Counted from the first letter of the stretch, positions 28,796 through 38,708 are shown. The stretch is 64,000 bases of DNA from Poriferisodalis sp965226645 (GCA_965226645.1 CBDDDL010000002.1:124001-188000); one strand, 5' to 3'. Translations and numbers: made by a program. Notes: generated by a model not told the origin, from the sequence alone.

Positions 28796-29422
28796 ATGAC
28801 TCTTATCTCGCACATTGCCGGAATCTGGCAACGACGACCGAACATCATGCACTGGGCTGCGATCGGGGCCGTCGCGCTGGTTGCGGTGATCGTCGTCGGA
28901 GGGACGCAGGGCCGGGCGCGGTCGGCAGCAGCAGCGTGGGGCACACCGGTGAGAGTGCTCGTTGCGCAGGCGTCACTCGGCATCGGCGTCACGCCCAGCA
29001 GCACGCAGGTTGTCGCAATGGAGGTACCAGCCCAACTCGTTCCCGACGGTGCACTCAAGAGTTCGTCCCAGCTTCGGGAGCTGGCACGCTCGGTGCCCGC
29101 CGGCGGGATCCTGACGATGCTCGACATCGACCCGGCGTCGTCGGTCAGCGCGGGACGGCGGGGCATCGGCATCGACGCGGCCCAGCACGCGCCCGAGGTC
29201 GCGCCAGGCACCGCGGTCGAGCTGTTGCTCTACGCGGATGTGGATCCCTTCGCGCCGAGCGTCGCTGCAGCCGAAGCTGTGCGGGTTCCGGCGCATGTCC
29301 TGGCAGCTTCTGCGGAGCGCTGGTTCGTGGAGATCGAACTCGAACACCTCGACGCTGTTGCTCGCGCCAGCGCGACGGGCATCGTCGTGCCGGTGGTGGT
29401 GGGCGTCAGCGCAATCCGGTGA
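28796..29422 (+). CDS. SAF-domain/CpaB-like membrane-anchored protein
   Basis: A 208-residue product; ATG 28796 is preferred because GGAGG lies six bases upstream, although the frame is open from 28670. It has one N-terminal transmembrane segment (WAAIGAVALVAVIVVGG) and then a SAF-like fold: VRVLVAQASLGIGVTPSSTQVVAMEVPAQLVPDGA and LARSVPAGGILTMLDID. CpaB/RcpC proteins of this type belong to Flp/tad pilus assembly, but no other tad gene is in the window, so it may be an orphan. The last 17 bp overlap the converging uppP gene. Confidence 0.7.
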   Translation: MTLISHIAGIWQRRPNIMHWAAIGAVALVAVIVVGGTQGRARSAAAAWGTPVRVLVAQASLGIGVTPSSTQVVAMEVPAQLVPDGALKSSSQLRELARSVPAGGILTMLDIDPASSVSAGRRGIGIDAAQHAPEVAPGTAVELLLYADVDPFAPSVAAAEAVRVPAHVLAASAERWFVEIELEHLDAVARASATGIVVPVVVGVSAIR

Positions 29423-30269
29423 CGATGACAACAAGGACCGCCAGAGCAACCGCAGTCCGATAGCCAGCGAACAGGGCGAACGGTGATCGCCGCTCGTGTC
29501 CCGACCCGCAATCCGTCCGACGCAACAGCCACAGCATCATCCCGACGCCGGCCCATGACGACACCGCGGCCGTGAGGCCGCCGACGATCAGCATCGCGAT
29601 CTGTTCGCCTGTCGGGGCAGCCGACAATGTCCCAGCGCGGTACACGCCTGCGCCGGCAATGAGCGGCAGGCTCATCAGAAATGCCAGCCGTGCCGAGGCA
29701 GCGCGATCGAAGCCCCGCCACCGTGCCGCCGTCATGGTGATGCCTGAGCGGCTGACCCCAGGCAGCAGCGCGGCTGCCTGCGCGATGCCCATGGTCAGCG
29801 CATCGCGGATCCCAAACCCGGACTGTTGGCGTCCCGCGGTTGCGCTCGCATCCGACCACCACAGCAGCCAGCCGAACGCCGCCAGCAACGCCGCGATGAG
29901 CAGCGGCTTCTCAGCCAGGCTCAGCAAACGATCCTCCAGCGCGACACCGACCAGCGCCGCCGGCACCGCCGATACCACCAAGCTCAACGCGGCCACTGCA
30001 TCCGGGCGATCTCGGACGCTTCCCGACTTCGCGGCGTGCCACAGCGCACTCCCATAGCGAGCGATGTCGCGGCGGAGGTATACCGCAGCGCCCACGAGGG
30101 TGCCGACATGCACTGCCACGTCGAACGTGTTCTCCAGTTCTGTGTCGCCGTCGAACAGATCCCAACCGGCCAACCACGGAACCAGCTCAAGATGCGCGCT
30201 TGACGAAACAGGAAAGAACTCGGTCAAGCCCTGCAGCAGGCCCAACACGACTGCCTGCACGAGGCTCAT
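29406..30269 (-). CDS. uppP: undecaprenyl-diphosphatase UppP/BacA
   Basis: UppP dephosphorylates undecaprenyl pyrophosphate to recycle the lipid carrier of peptidoglycan synthesis. The 287-residue polytopic protein has both active-site regions: GLLQGLTEFFPVSSSAHL (residues 9-26) and LLPGVSRSGITMTAARWRGF. About eight hydrophobic helices are visible. ATG 30269 lies 7 bp after the PHP gene stop, making it the last gene of the tldD-tldE-PHP-uppP run. Increased dosage of this family gives bacitracin resistance in other bacteria (established knowledge). Confidence 0.95.
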   Translation of the reverse strand: MSLVQAVVLGLLQGLTEFFPVSSSAHLELVPWLAGWDLFDGDTELENTFDVAVHVGTLVGAAVYLRRDIARYGSALWHAAKSGSVRDRPDAVAALSLVVSAVPAALVGVALEDRLLSLAEKPLLIAALLAAFGWLLWWSDASATAGRQQSGFGIRDALTMGIAQAAALLPGVSRSGITMTAARWRGFDRAASARLAFLMSLPLIAGAGVYRAGTLSAAPTGEQIAMLIVGGLTAAVSSWAGVGMMLWLLRRTDCGSGHERRSPFALFAGYRTAVALAVLVVIVTGLR

Positions 30270-30276
30270 GACTGCG

Positions 30277-31002
30277 TCAGTCGTCGCTGCGAACGGACGG
30301 CACGATTCTGGGTCGCCATCGGCGAGGCGGGTCGTAGTGGTGGCCCACCGCCCAGCCCTGACGCATCGATGCGAGGAAGGTTGCGGGATCGTCGTCGTCG
30401 AAGTCAGGCATCTCGAGGTAGGCGCCGCCGAGTGCTTCTGCCACATGGGCGTCGCTGCCTGCGCCGGGTGCGAGCCCATGCTCACCGGCGTAGCGAGCAG
30501 CCCGAGTGTTCATGCTGGCGAGGCTCGTTTTGGCATTGAGAATCTCGACGCCGTCCACGAGGCCTTCGTCTACGAGCTGATCGAGGACATCGGCGCGCAG
30601 GTTGTTGCGCAGCGGGTCGAACGGATGCGGGATGTAGACCAAGCCGCCCTGGTCGCGAATGGCGTGCGCCGCCTCGGCGGGCGGCAGACCCTGGGGCACA
30701 CGCTCGGACAGGAACAGGCCGATGATCTCCCCCGCGTGGGTCTTCATCTCCTCGCCGATCACGACACGGGCTTCCAGTTCGCCTTGCAGTTCTTGCGCTC
30801 CACGCACGGCGTTGTGATCGGTAATGCACACCACGTCGATGCCTGCTTCGTGCAGGCATTGAGCGAACTCGTCAGGCGTCGTCGTCGAATCGCCTGACCA
30901 CATCGTGTGGGTGTGAAAATCGACGCGCACCCAGCCATCGGGGCACTTCTCAGCGAGGTGTGGGTGACGCTCCACCGCAGACGGGGCCGGAGGTTGGGGC
31001 AT
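30277..31002 (-). CDS. PHP-domain metal-dependent phosphoesterase
   Basis: A 241-residue product with the four PHP motifs: DFHTHTMWSGD, CITDHNAV, VYIPHPFDP and GSDAH. They bind two or three metals and hydrolyse phosphoesters. Family members act on small molecules or nucleic-acid ends; the substrate here is unknown. It starts 3 bp after the tldE stop and ends 7 bp before uppP, so it is translated within that operon. Confidence 0.88.
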   Translation of the reverse strand: MPQPPAPSAVERHPHLAEKCPDGWVRVDFHTHTMWSGDSTTTPDEFAQCLHEAGIDVVCITDHNAVRGAQELQGELEARVVIGEEMKTHAGEIIGLFLSERVPQGLPPAEAAHAIRDQGGLVYIPHPFDPLRNNLRADVLDQLVDEGLVDGVEILNAKTSLASMNTRAARYAGEHGLAPGAGSDAHVAEALGGAYLEMPDFDDDDPATFLASMRQGWAVGHHYDPPRRWRPRIVPSVRSDD

Positions 31003-31005
31003 CGC

Positions 31006-32394
31006 TCACACTCCCGACAGCGCAACGTCGGCGATGACCAGCGGCGGCATGGCCATGCCGCCTGCCAGGCGCTTCGCCTCGGCACCGATGCCGCAGATGT
31101 CGAGCAGCATGCGCTGCAAAGTGGACGCGATCGTGGCCTCCCGGAATGGCTCCGCGAGTTCCCCGCCAGCGATGCGGTGGCCCCAAGCGCCCACGGAGAA
31201 GTCGCCGCTTGTGGGGTTGACCCCGCTGTGCAATCCGTTGATGCCACGCACCAGCACACCATCGCAGACCGAGGCGAGCAGATCTTCTGCGGCGATGTCG
31301 CCTGGTCTCACCTTCATCGCGTGCAGGCCGACGCCCGGCATCGAACGCGTGCTCCGAACGGCTGAGCCCGTCGAAACCGCCGCTGAGCGCCGTGCCGTGT
31401 ACGCGTTGTGAAGGAATCCCTGCAGCACGCCGGCGTTGATGAGCTCGTTGCGCCTGGCCGCGAGCCCCTCACCGTCGTGATTCGTGGCGCCGAGCGTCCT
31501 GGGATCGGTCGGGTCGTCGGCCAAGTTCAGGCGTTCGTCCGCGATTCGTTCACCGACACGATCCGCGAACGGCGATCTGCCCTTCAGCACGCTGTCAGCG
31601 GTCAGCACGCTCGACACGACGCGTAGGAATGCCGCTGCGACGCTGGGCTCGAGCACCACAGTCAGCCGTTCGCTGCGCGGCTTGGTGGCGCCGAGCTGAC
31701 CGGTCGCCATCTCGGCAGCCTCGGAGATCACTCGCTCAATATCCAACTCGTCAATTCGCCGAGCAGCATCGCCCGCGTAGCCGATCTGCGTTTCGTCACC
31801 TGAGACTGCGAGCGGCTGAACGCCCACGGAACAACTGCCGCCCTCGCTCTGGGCGCAGATACCAGCGCTCGACGCCAACGCAGCCTGAGACCAAGCGTCG
31901 CTCCACGCCGCCACACGCACGCCGCTGATGCGTGGATCCGCCGCCAAGCAGCGCCGTTCGAGGTCAATGGCAGTTGCGATCTTGTCGGACTCTGGGATCG
32001 ACAGCACGCTTGCGTCGCTGAGGTCCAGTCCAGGCGGCAGCGCTCCGTCAGGCTGGGCGAGGGCCTGGTGCGGGTCAGGCTCACCGAACGAGACGTTGCG
32101 GCGTGCCGCCTCCAGCGTGTCGGCCACAACGTCGTGGTCCAACGAACCGGCAGAGGCAAAGCCCTGGCGACCGCCCGCGACGATCCGAACGCCGATTGCG
32201 GCACTCACACCGGACTTGAGCGACTCGACTTCGCCGAGGTAGGCACGCACCGTCGTCGAGCGACCGGTTGACACGCACACCTCGATCTCCTCGTGCGGCG
32301 TGGCGCGTTCGCACACACCCTGCGCTAGGCGGGCCAGCTCGTCGGTGTCGTACCCGCCGTGACCGCTCACGCGCGACCACCCGCCGCCGCTCAC
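31006..32394 (-). CDS. tldE: TldE/PmbA metalloprotease subunit
   Basis: A 462-residue homologue of TldE/PmbA: RSTTVRAYLGEVESLKSG at the start, GVRIVAGGRQGFASAGSLD, ADSVLKGRSPFADRVGERI, and GNxT-like C-terminal part NPTSGDFSVGAWGHRI. TldE lacks its own zinc motif and forms a heterodimer with TldD that digests unfolded peptides and matures some peptide natural products such as microcins. It starts with GTG overlapping the tldD stop (GTGA), consistent with equimolar translation of the two subunits. Confidence 0.93.
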   Translation of the reverse strand: MSGGGWSRVSGHGGYDTDELARLAQGVCERATPHEEIEVCVSTGRSTTVRAYLGEVESLKSGVSAAIGVRIVAGGRQGFASAGSLDHDVVADTLEAARRNVSFGEPDPHQALAQPDGALPPGLDLSDASVLSIPESDKIATAIDLERRCLAADPRISGVRVAAWSDAWSQAALASSAGICAQSEGGSCSVGVQPLAVSGDETQIGYAGDAARRIDELDIERVISEAAEMATGQLGATKPRSERLTVVLEPSVAAAFLRVVSSVLTADSVLKGRSPFADRVGERIADERLNLADDPTDPRTLGATNHDGEGLAARRNELINAGVLQGFLHNAYTARRSAAVSTGSAVRSTRSMPGVGLHAMKVRPGDIAAEDLLASVCDGVLVRGINGLHSGVNPTSGDFSVGAWGHRIAGGELAEPFREATIASTLQRMLLDICGIGAEAKRLAGGMAMPPLVIADVALSGV

Positions 32395-33824
32395 GCGGCG
32401 GTGCCCCCGACGGTCAAAGCGCGTACACGCAGCGTGGGCTGGCCGTCGCCGACCGGGACACCCTGGCCGTCCTTGCCGCAGGTTCCGGGGCTGCCCATCG
32501 CGAAATCGTTGCCGATGGCATCGATCTCGGCCAATACCGCTGGACCATTGCCGATCAGGTTGCCCTCCCGCAATGGCTCCGTAATGACCCCATCCTCGAT
32601 GAGATATGCCTCGGTCATGCCAAAGACGAAGTCACCGGTGGCGGTGTTGACCTGCCCTCCGCCGAGCTGTGCCACGTACACGCCCCACGGGGTATCAGCG
32701 ATGATGTCGTCGGGATCGATCTCGCCATTCGTCACGAATGTGTTCGTCATTCGGACCATCGGCAGGTGGGTGTAGCTCTGGCGGCGGCCATTGCCCGACG
32801 GGGAGCGCCCTTCGTCGCGCGATCGCAGCCAGTCCCACATGTAGTCGGTCAGCACACCGTCGGAGATGAGCACGTTGCGCTGAGTGCGGTGGCCCTCGTC
32901 ATCGATGGCCAGCGCTCCCCACTCGTGGCCCATCGTGCCGTCGTCCACCAGCGTCACGCCAGGCGCAGCGACCTGCTCGCCGACCCGGCCAGCGAACACC
33001 GATGCACCCTTGCGCACGAGGTCGGCTTCGAGGCCGTGACCGCATGCCTCATGGAAGAGCACGCCGCCGCCGCCACGAGCGATGACCACGGGCACTTCGC
33101 CGCTGGGAGCTGGCCGCGCCGCCAATTTCGTGACTGCGCGCCTCGCGGCACGACGTGCGAGCTCCGCCGGATCGTGGCTGTCGAAGAGTTCCCAGCCGAC
33201 CGTGTAGCCGACCGTCTCGCGACCGGTCTGCAGACCTCCATCGCCACTCGCGACGCAGCCGACCGAGAACAGCGTCCGCACCTGATCGTCCGCGGCGCAC
33301 ACCCCGTCGGTGTTCGCAACCAAGATCCGCCTGCGACCCTCGGAATAGCGAACGGTGACTTGCGTGATGGCGCTGTCAACCGAGCGCGCGGCATCGTCGG
33401 CCGTCCGCAGCAGCGCTACCTTGCGCTCGGCTCCGATGCTCGCGGGCAGCACCGCAACCCGTGCGGAGGCAGTGCCCGGTCCTGCAAGTGGTGTCATCTT
33501 GACGATTCCGCCACGACCCGCTGCAACAGCCGCAGCAGTTCGCGCCGCGTCAGTGAGGCCCTGCGCCGAGAGATCCGCCGTGTGGGCGTAGCCGGTCACG
33601 TTGCGTGTGGTCACCCGTATGCCGACGCCGCGGTCACGGCCCGAATTCATCTCCTCGACCCGGCCCTCGTCGAAAACCGCACCGGCCGATTCCCGGTCTT
33701 CTGCGAAGAACTCGGCCCATTCGCCGCCGGCGTCGAGCGCCGCCCGAAGGGTTGCCTCGACCACATCGAGATCCACCAGCGGCCCTGGGCTCGAGCTGCC
33801 GGAAATCGCCGTATCCTGAGCCAT
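32391..33824 (-). CDS. tldD: TldD zinc metalloprotease subunit
   Basis: A 477-residue product with the TldD zinc motif HExxxH (VLFHEACGHGLEADLVRKG, ligands within 258-263). Other family motifs include VTLVDDGTMGHEWGALAIDDEG, YMWDWLRSRDEGRSPSGNGRRQSY and GRRILVANTDGV. It is the catalytic partner of the downstream TldE and cytoplasmic (no signal peptide). No ribosome-binding site of note is seen before ATG 33824. No RiPP precursor or biosynthetic gene is visible nearby, so general peptide turnover is the safer reading. Confidence 0.95.
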   Translation of the reverse strand: MAQDTAISGSSSPGPLVDLDVVEATLRAALDAGGEWAEFFAEDRESAGAVFDEGRVEEMNSGRDRGVGIRVTTRNVTGYAHTADLSAQGLTDAARTAAAVAAGRGGIVKMTPLAGPGTASARVAVLPASIGAERKVALLRTADDAARSVDSAITQVTVRYSEGRRRILVANTDGVCAADDQVRTLFSVGCVASGDGGLQTGRETVGYTVGWELFDSHDPAELARRAARRAVTKLAARPAPSGEVPVVIARGGGGVLFHEACGHGLEADLVRKGASVFAGRVGEQVAAPGVTLVDDGTMGHEWGALAIDDEGHRTQRNVLISDGVLTDYMWDWLRSRDEGRSPSGNGRRQSYTHLPMVRMTNTFVTNGEIDPDDIIADTPWGVYVAQLGGGQVNTATGDFVFGMTEAYLIEDGVITEPLREGNLIGNGPAVLAEIDAIGNDFAMGSPGTCGKDGQGVPVGDGQPTLRVRALTVGGTAA

Positions 33825-34098
33825 CTTTGCCGTTTCTTGTTGGAATCTTGCGGAGCGATCCGACCTCGTCGGCCGACATTGTGTGCGTTGTGATGCGGGT
33901 GCGCTGCGTCGTGTCGTAGGTGTGGAATCTAAAACCGCAGCACCGGCGTGGCGTCGGTCGTTCTAGCGTCCAGTCGAGTGCCGCCGGGGTGCCGGCCACA
34001 CTATTGTGCGAAGCCACGTGAAACGCTTCGTCGGGCCACTGCGCCACTGGCTGCGCGCTCCAAGCGTGGCAAACGGGCGACGCGGAAAGGCCGCCTGA

Positions 34099-35079
34099 GT
34101 GCGCATCCCGCACCGCCTCGTCACGACGATTCGCGTCAGCGTCAGCGCCGGCCTGCTGGCGGTCCTATTTGTCATCAGCCGCGACAAGCTCTCGGCACTG
34201 GAACTCAATTCCAAAGGTGCCGCTGCGGCCTGGCTGATCGCCGCCGCCTTCGTCACGGCTGCCGCATTTGTTACCGCCGCCGCCCGATGGTGGCAAGTGG
34301 CATTCACGCTTGATGTGAAGGCGTCGCGGCGTTCGTTGCTGTCCACGTACCTCGCTGCGCAGTTCGTCGGAAACTTTCTGCCCACGACAATCGGCGGCGA
34401 TGTCTTGCGCATCAACCGCCTGGGGCGAATGTGCGGCAGCCAGACCAGTGCGTTCGCGACCGTCATCATCGAGCGGCTCACCGGCTGGATCGTGCTGCCG
34501 TTGATGACGTTCACCGCGTTGGCATCCCAACCGAATCTTCTTCGCCATTCGGGAGGTCAGATCGCTGCGGGTCTGGCGCTGGGAACGCTGGCGCTGCTCG
34601 GACTCATCGTCTGGGTTGCCGAGCACCCCCGCGGGCTCGGCAGGCTCGGCGGCGGCAGCCGCATCCGGGACGGTCTGGGCGCGATCCACATGGGCCTGAG
34701 CGTGTTCCGACGTCACCCCCGCTCAGCCGCGCGCCTGCTGGCGGTGGGTTTCGCCTACCAGTTCTTGCTGGTCGTGGCGACCGCGCTGGCGGGTGCGGCA
34801 ATCGGTGTCAACCCGGGCTTACGCGCCTGGATGGCCTTCGCGCCGATGGTGCTGATCGTGCAGGTGCTGCCGGTGGCGATCGGCGGCCTCGGCGTGCGTG
34901 AGGCCGCGCTCGTGCTGTTCCTGGACGCACACGGCGTCAGCGACGCCGAGGCCGTCTTGGTGGGCTTGCTGCTGTACGCGCTGACGCTGCTGGTGAGCCT
35001 GGCCGGCGCGCCGACGTTGGCCTTCGGAGGCCGCCGCAGGCGCGCCAGAGTGAGCGCGAAGACCCAACTCGACGCCTGA
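34099..35079 (+). CDS. flippase-like integral membrane protein (lysylphosphatidylglycerol synthetase TM family)
   Basis: A 326-residue polytopic protein with eight or so hydrophobic segments. It has the UPF0104/LPG_synthase_TM hallmarks: AARWWQVAF, LSTYLAAQFVGNFLPTTIGGDVLRINRL, VIIERLTGW and LPVAIGGLGVREAALVLFL. The cytoplasmic synthetase domain of MprF is absent, so only the flippase-like part is present. Such proteins are thought to move lipids or lipid-linked sugars across the membrane (inference). GTG 34099 has GGAAAGG upstream. It is divergent from tldD. Confidence 0.85.
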   Translation: MRIPHRLVTTIRVSVSAGLLAVLFVISRDKLSALELNSKGAAAAWLIAAAFVTAAAFVTAAARWWQVAFTLDVKASRRSLLSTYLAAQFVGNFLPTTIGGDVLRINRLGRMCGSQTSAFATVIIERLTGWIVLPLMTFTALASQPNLLRHSGGQIAAGLALGTLALLGLIVWVAEHPRGLGRLGGGSRIRDGLGAIHMGLSVFRRHPRSAARLLAVGFAYQFLLVVATALAGAAIGVNPGLRAWMAFAPMVLIVQVLPVAIGGLGVREAALVLFLDAHGVSDAEAVLVGLLLYALTLLVSLAGAPTLAFGGRRRRARVSAKTQLDA

Positions 35080-35244
35080 GTACCCTGAGGGGTCGAGCGA
35101 ATAGGCAGCACGCCAGCAGCGCAAGCACATTGCCGACCGCGAGGCTGTGGCCCAAACGGCCTGTGAGCGAAGCGAACGAGAGTGGGACACACATGGCTGC
35201 ACCACACAAACCGCCACCCTTCCGCGGTGCCCCGTAGGCCGAGC

Positions 35245-37245
35245 ATGCACCTCGACAAGATCACCAGCCCAGCTGATCTGCGTGCGCTGGACTCCACGCA
35301 GCTCGATGAGCTGTGCGCGGAGATCCGCCACTTCATCGTGCAAGCGGTGTCACGCACCGGAGGCCACCTGGGCTCGAACCTTGGCGCGGTGGAGCTCACC
35401 GTTGCAATCCACCGTGTCTTCGAGTCGCCACGTGACGTCATCATCTGGGACACCGGCCATCAGGCGTACGTCCACAAGCTGATCACGGGTCGCAAGGACG
35501 GCTTCGATCGCCTCCGCCAACGCCATGGTTTGTCCGGCTACCCCAGCGCAGCAGAGTCCGCCCACGACATCGTCGAGAACAGCCACGCGTCGACGTCGCT
35601 GAGCTGGGCCTCAGGCCTCGCTGCAGGGTTCGCGTTGACCGGCCACGAGCACCGACGTGTGGTGGCCGTCATCGGCGACGGCTCCATGACCGGCGGCATG
35701 GCCTTCGAAGCGCTCAACAACCTCGGCCATTACGCCCAGCGCGCACTCATCGTGCTCAACGACAACGGACGCTCCTATGCCCCCACGGTCAGTCGGCTGG
35801 CGACGGCGGTGTCCCGAGTGCGCCAGTCGCCGCACTATGTGCAAGGACGCCGGGCCGTGGATCAACTGTTGGACAAAGTGCCACTGGGCGACGGCGTGCG
35901 ACGGGGCATCGAAAGCGCCGCAGCCGCGATGCGAGAGATGTGGGAGCCCCCGGCGTTCTTCGAAACGCTCGGTGTGCGATACCTCGGCCCTGTCGACGGT
36001 CACGACATCGCAGCAATGGAATCGGCGCTGCGCGACGCCGCCGCATACACCAATGGCCCCATCGTCGTGCATGTCGTCACCGACAAGGGCCGCGGGTACG
36101 CGCCTGCGGAACACGACACCGAGAAACACCTGCACGACATCGGCCTCTTCGACCCGGCGACCGGCGGTGCGCCGGCGCTCAGCACGGGCACATCGCAGCT
36201 TGCCGCGAACACGGCAGCGCAGGCCGAGCCTGATGCAAACACCGACTCGGAGCCGGTTGCCCAATCCCAGCCGACTGCACCTTCGGAGCCAACTCTGCGC
36301 GACTACACGGCCGTGTTCACCGAGACGCTCATCGCAGCGGCACGACACAACCGCGACATCGTCGCGATCACGGCCGCCATGGGTGGCTCCACCGGATTGC
36401 TGCCATTCCAACGCGAGTTTCCCAGTCGCTTCTACGACGTCGGCATTGCCGAGCAGCACGCGCTGACGTCAGCCGCGGGCATGGCGCGCGCAGGCCTGCG
36501 ACCGGTGGTCGCGGTGTACTCAACATTTCTGGCACGAGCCTTCGACCAAGCGCTCTACGACATCGGCCTGCATCGCCTGCCCGTCATCCTCTGCGTCGAC
36601 CGGGCCGGCATCACTGGACCCGATGGTGCCTCGCATCACGGGCTGTACGACATCGCCATGTTCACGCGCGTGCCGGGCATGACAGTGTTCGCACCTTCCT
36701 CGCCGGACGAGTTGCCGCTGGCGTTCGCCGCAGCACTCGAGATCACCGACGGCCCCGTTGCCATCCGCTGGCCACGCGGCAAGGGCCCGGTCACCGGCGT
36801 ACGTGATGCATTCGGCAGCACTGCTAGCGAGCGGCTGCACGCACGCCAGACCAGGTCTGGACCTGACGCCTGCATCCTGGCCGCGGGCCAGACCTTCGCA
36901 GCAGCGACGCAAGCGGCCGAGCTCCTCAGTGCCGAAGGCGTCGAAGTCTCGCTCTGGGATCCCCGCGTGCTGAAACCGCTCGACCGCCAAATGGTGCTCG
37001 ACGCCGCCGCTCACCCACTCGTGGTCACTGTCGAGGACGGTGTCCGCGTCGGAGGCTTCGGCAGCCTCGTCAACGACGCACTGCAGCAGCTCGACGCCCC
37101 AACGGTCCCCCGAATCAGCCAGCTAGGCACCCCCGACGCCTACCTCCCCCACGGCGAAGCCCGAGAGCTGCACGCCGAACTCGGCCTAGACGCCATAGGC
37201 ATAGCCGCAGCAGTGAGAAAAACCCTCGCCCGAATAACCACCTGA
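35245..37245 (+). CDS. dxs: 1-deoxy-D-xylulose-5-phosphate synthase
   Basis: Dxs condenses pyruvate and glyceraldehyde 3-phosphate using thiamine diphosphate, the first step of the non-mevalonate isoprenoid pathway. The 666-residue protein from ATG 35245 shows GGHLGSNLGAVELTVA, the ThDP motif IGDGSMTGGMAFEALNN...NDN, RFYDVGIAEQHALTSAAGMA and the transketolase C-domain. A linker of about 35 Ala/Pro/Ser/Gln-rich residues (TAAQAEPDANTDSEPVAQSQ and neighbours) between the two main domains is longer than usual. The frame is open 63 bp further upstream, but that part is not family-like. It is also often a start-control point for downstream cofactor and carotenoid supply. Confidence 0.96.
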   Translation: MHLDKITSPADLRALDSTQLDELCAEIRHFIVQAVSRTGGHLGSNLGAVELTVAIHRVFESPRDVIIWDTGHQAYVHKLITGRKDGFDRLRQRHGLSGYPSAAESAHDIVENSHASTSLSWASGLAAGFALTGHEHRRVVAVIGDGSMTGGMAFEALNNLGHYAQRALIVLNDNGRSYAPTVSRLATAVSRVRQSPHYVQGRRAVDQLLDKVPLGDGVRRGIESAAAAMREMWEPPAFFETLGVRYLGPVDGHDIAAMESALRDAAAYTNGPIVVHVVTDKGRGYAPAEHDTEKHLHDIGLFDPATGGAPALSTGTSQLAANTAAQAEPDANTDSEPVAQSQPTAPSEPTLRDYTAVFTETLIAAARHNRDIVAITAAMGGSTGLLPFQREFPSRFYDVGIAEQHALTSAAGMARAGLRPVVAVYSTFLARAFDQALYDIGLHRLPVILCVDRAGITGPDGASHHGLYDIAMFTRVPGMTVFAPSSPDELPLAFAAALEITDGPVAIRWPRGKGPVTGVRDAFGSTASERLHARQTRSGPDACILAAGQTFAAATQAAELLSAEGVEVSLWDPRVLKPLDRQMVLDAAAHPLVVTVEDGVRVGGFGSLVNDALQQLDAPTVPRISQLGTPDAYLPHGEARELHAELGLDAIGIAAAVRKTLARITT

Positions 37246-37303
37246 CCCCCCGAGGCACGACAATCCCGCGCACCCCGGACAGGCGCACTCCGGACAGGCG
37301 CGC

Positions 37304-37335
37304 AACGGCCCGGGAGCAAACGCCCCCGGGCCGTT
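37304..37335. terminator. bidirectional hairpin between dxs and the thiolase gene
   Basis: Perfect 11-bp arms, AACGGCCCGGG at 37304-37314 and CCCGGGCCGTT at 37325-37335, with a 10-base loop. It lies between two converging genes. There is no T-run, but GC-rich T-less hairpins are usual in high-GC actinobacteria. Confidence 0.6.
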
Positions 37336-37362
37336 CAGCGAATTCAGTTGTGTGTGGCCAGA

Positions 37363-38565
37363 TCAGCCCAGCTCAGACCCGACGACCGAGACGAAGCTCA
37401 CACAGGCACCCGGCTGGCCGCCAAGGTTGTGCGTGAGGCCCAGGGTCTTGCCCTGCTCGGTGACCGAGGCGATCTGCCGCTCAGGCGGTGCCTGACCTCG
37501 AAGCTGCAGCCAGCATTCGAACAGCATCCGCAGGCCGGATGCGCCGATCGGGTGGCCAAAGCTCTTCAAGCCGCCATCGGGGTTGACCGGGAGGTCGCCG
37601 TCAAGGTCGAACGTGCCGGCCATGGCTTCCTTCCAGCCCAGCCCGCGCTCGGCGAATCCCAGATCCTCCATGAGGACCAGTTCGGTCGGCGTGAAGCAGT
37701 CATGCACTTCGGCCATCGCGATCTGCGAGCGGGGATCGGTGATGCCGGCCTGCTTGTAGGCCTCTTTCGCCGATGCCTCCACCTCACGGAACGTCGTGTA
37801 GTCGTAGGTGCTGTCGAGTGCGCCGGTTGCGGGACCTGAAGCGAAGCTCAGCGCCTTGATGTACAGCGGGTTCTCGCAGTACTTGTGAGCGTCTTCCGCC
37901 CGAACCAGGACTGCGGCAGCCGAGCCGTCGCTCACGCCGGAGCAATCGAAGATGCCGAGCGGACCAGCGATCAGCGGCGAGCCGGCGATGGTCTCCTTGG
38001 CGACTTCCTTGCGGAACTGAGCCCGTGGGTTCAGCGCCCCGTTGCGGTGGTTCTTCCACGCGATGCGGGTGAGGACTTCCTTCATGGTGTCGGCGTCGAG
38101 CCCGTACTTGTGGGCGTAGGCCGGCGCCAGCAGGCTGAACGTCGCCGGAGCGGTGATCGATGAATCGGTGCCGTCGCTGGGCGGCCGGGCGCCGGTCAGG
38201 CCCGAGTAGCCGGAGTCCTTCAGCTTTTCGACGCCGATCGCCATGACCATGTCGTAGGCACCCGATGCGACTGCGTATGCGGCGTTGCGGAACGCCTCCG
38301 AGCCGGTGGCGCACATGTTTTCGATCCGGGTGACCGGCTTGTAGTCGAGCTGCAGCGGCTTGGACAGGGTGAGGCCTGAAACGCCCGAACCCATCGTGCC
38401 GAGCCAGAAGGCGTCGACGTCGTCTTGTTTGACGCCCGCGGATGCATACGCCGCGTGGGCGGCGTCGGTGAGCATGTCATCGACGCTGCGATCCCAGTGC
38501 TCTCCGAACTGGGTGCAGCCCATTCCGACGATCGCGACCTGGTCGCGAATGCCATGTGAAGCCAT
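37363..38565 (-). CDS. thiolase-family acetyl-CoA acetyltransferase (SCPx-like)
   Basis: A 400-residue thiolase homologue. The nucleophilic cysteine is Cys85 in ENMCATGSEAFRNA, and the catalytic His lies in KSFGHPIGASGLRMLFE near the C-terminus. CVSF replaces the usual second Cys-Gly-Gly motif (the end reads GGQPGACVSFVSVV). That pattern fits the SCPx/lipid-transfer thiolase group rather than classical biosynthetic thiolases. It probably works with the OB-fold condensing enzyme 215 bp upstream on the same strand. Pairs like this act in archaeal and actinobacterial acyl-CoA condensation or side-chain degradation; the substrate is unknown. Confidence 0.88.
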   Translation of the reverse strand: MASHGIRDQVAIVGMGCTQFGEHWDRSVDDMLTDAAHAAYASAGVKQDDVDAFWLGTMGSGVSGLTLSKPLQLDYKPVTRIENMCATGSEAFRNAAYAVASGAYDMVMAIGVEKLKDSGYSGLTGARPPSDGTDSSITAPATFSLLAPAYAHKYGLDADTMKEVLTRIAWKNHRNGALNPRAQFRKEVAKETIAGSPLIAGPLGIFDCSGVSDGSAAAVLVRAEDAHKYCENPLYIKALSFASGPATGALDSTYDYTTFREVEASAKEAYKQAGITDPRSQIAMAEVHDCFTPTELVLMEDLGFAERGLGWKEAMAGTFDLDGDLPVNPDGGLKSFGHPIGASGLRMLFECWLQLRGQAPPERQIASVTEQGKTLGLTHNLGGQPGACVSFVSVVGSELG

Positions 38566-38708
38566 AAGTGCCTGCCTTGTGGTGGGTTGGATTGTGGGTG
38601 ATGGACCAGTGGATGCTCTGCCAGTGCTCGTATCGCTCGCGCACGGCGTGTGTCGCTGAGCATGGCTGCGCCGGATCTCCCTGCAACATTATGGCCGCTG
38701 GGCACTGT

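Noticed and set aside
31006..33824. TldD/TldE as part of a RiPP natural-product cluster
   Set aside because: No precursor peptide, radical SAM, cyclodehydratase or transporter gene is adjacent; neighbours are PHP and uppP.
35080..35244. Thiamine-pyrophosphate riboswitch ahead of dxs
   Set aside because: No recognisable THI-box core (CTGAGA with ACCTGA-type pairing) was seen in the 165-bp spacer.
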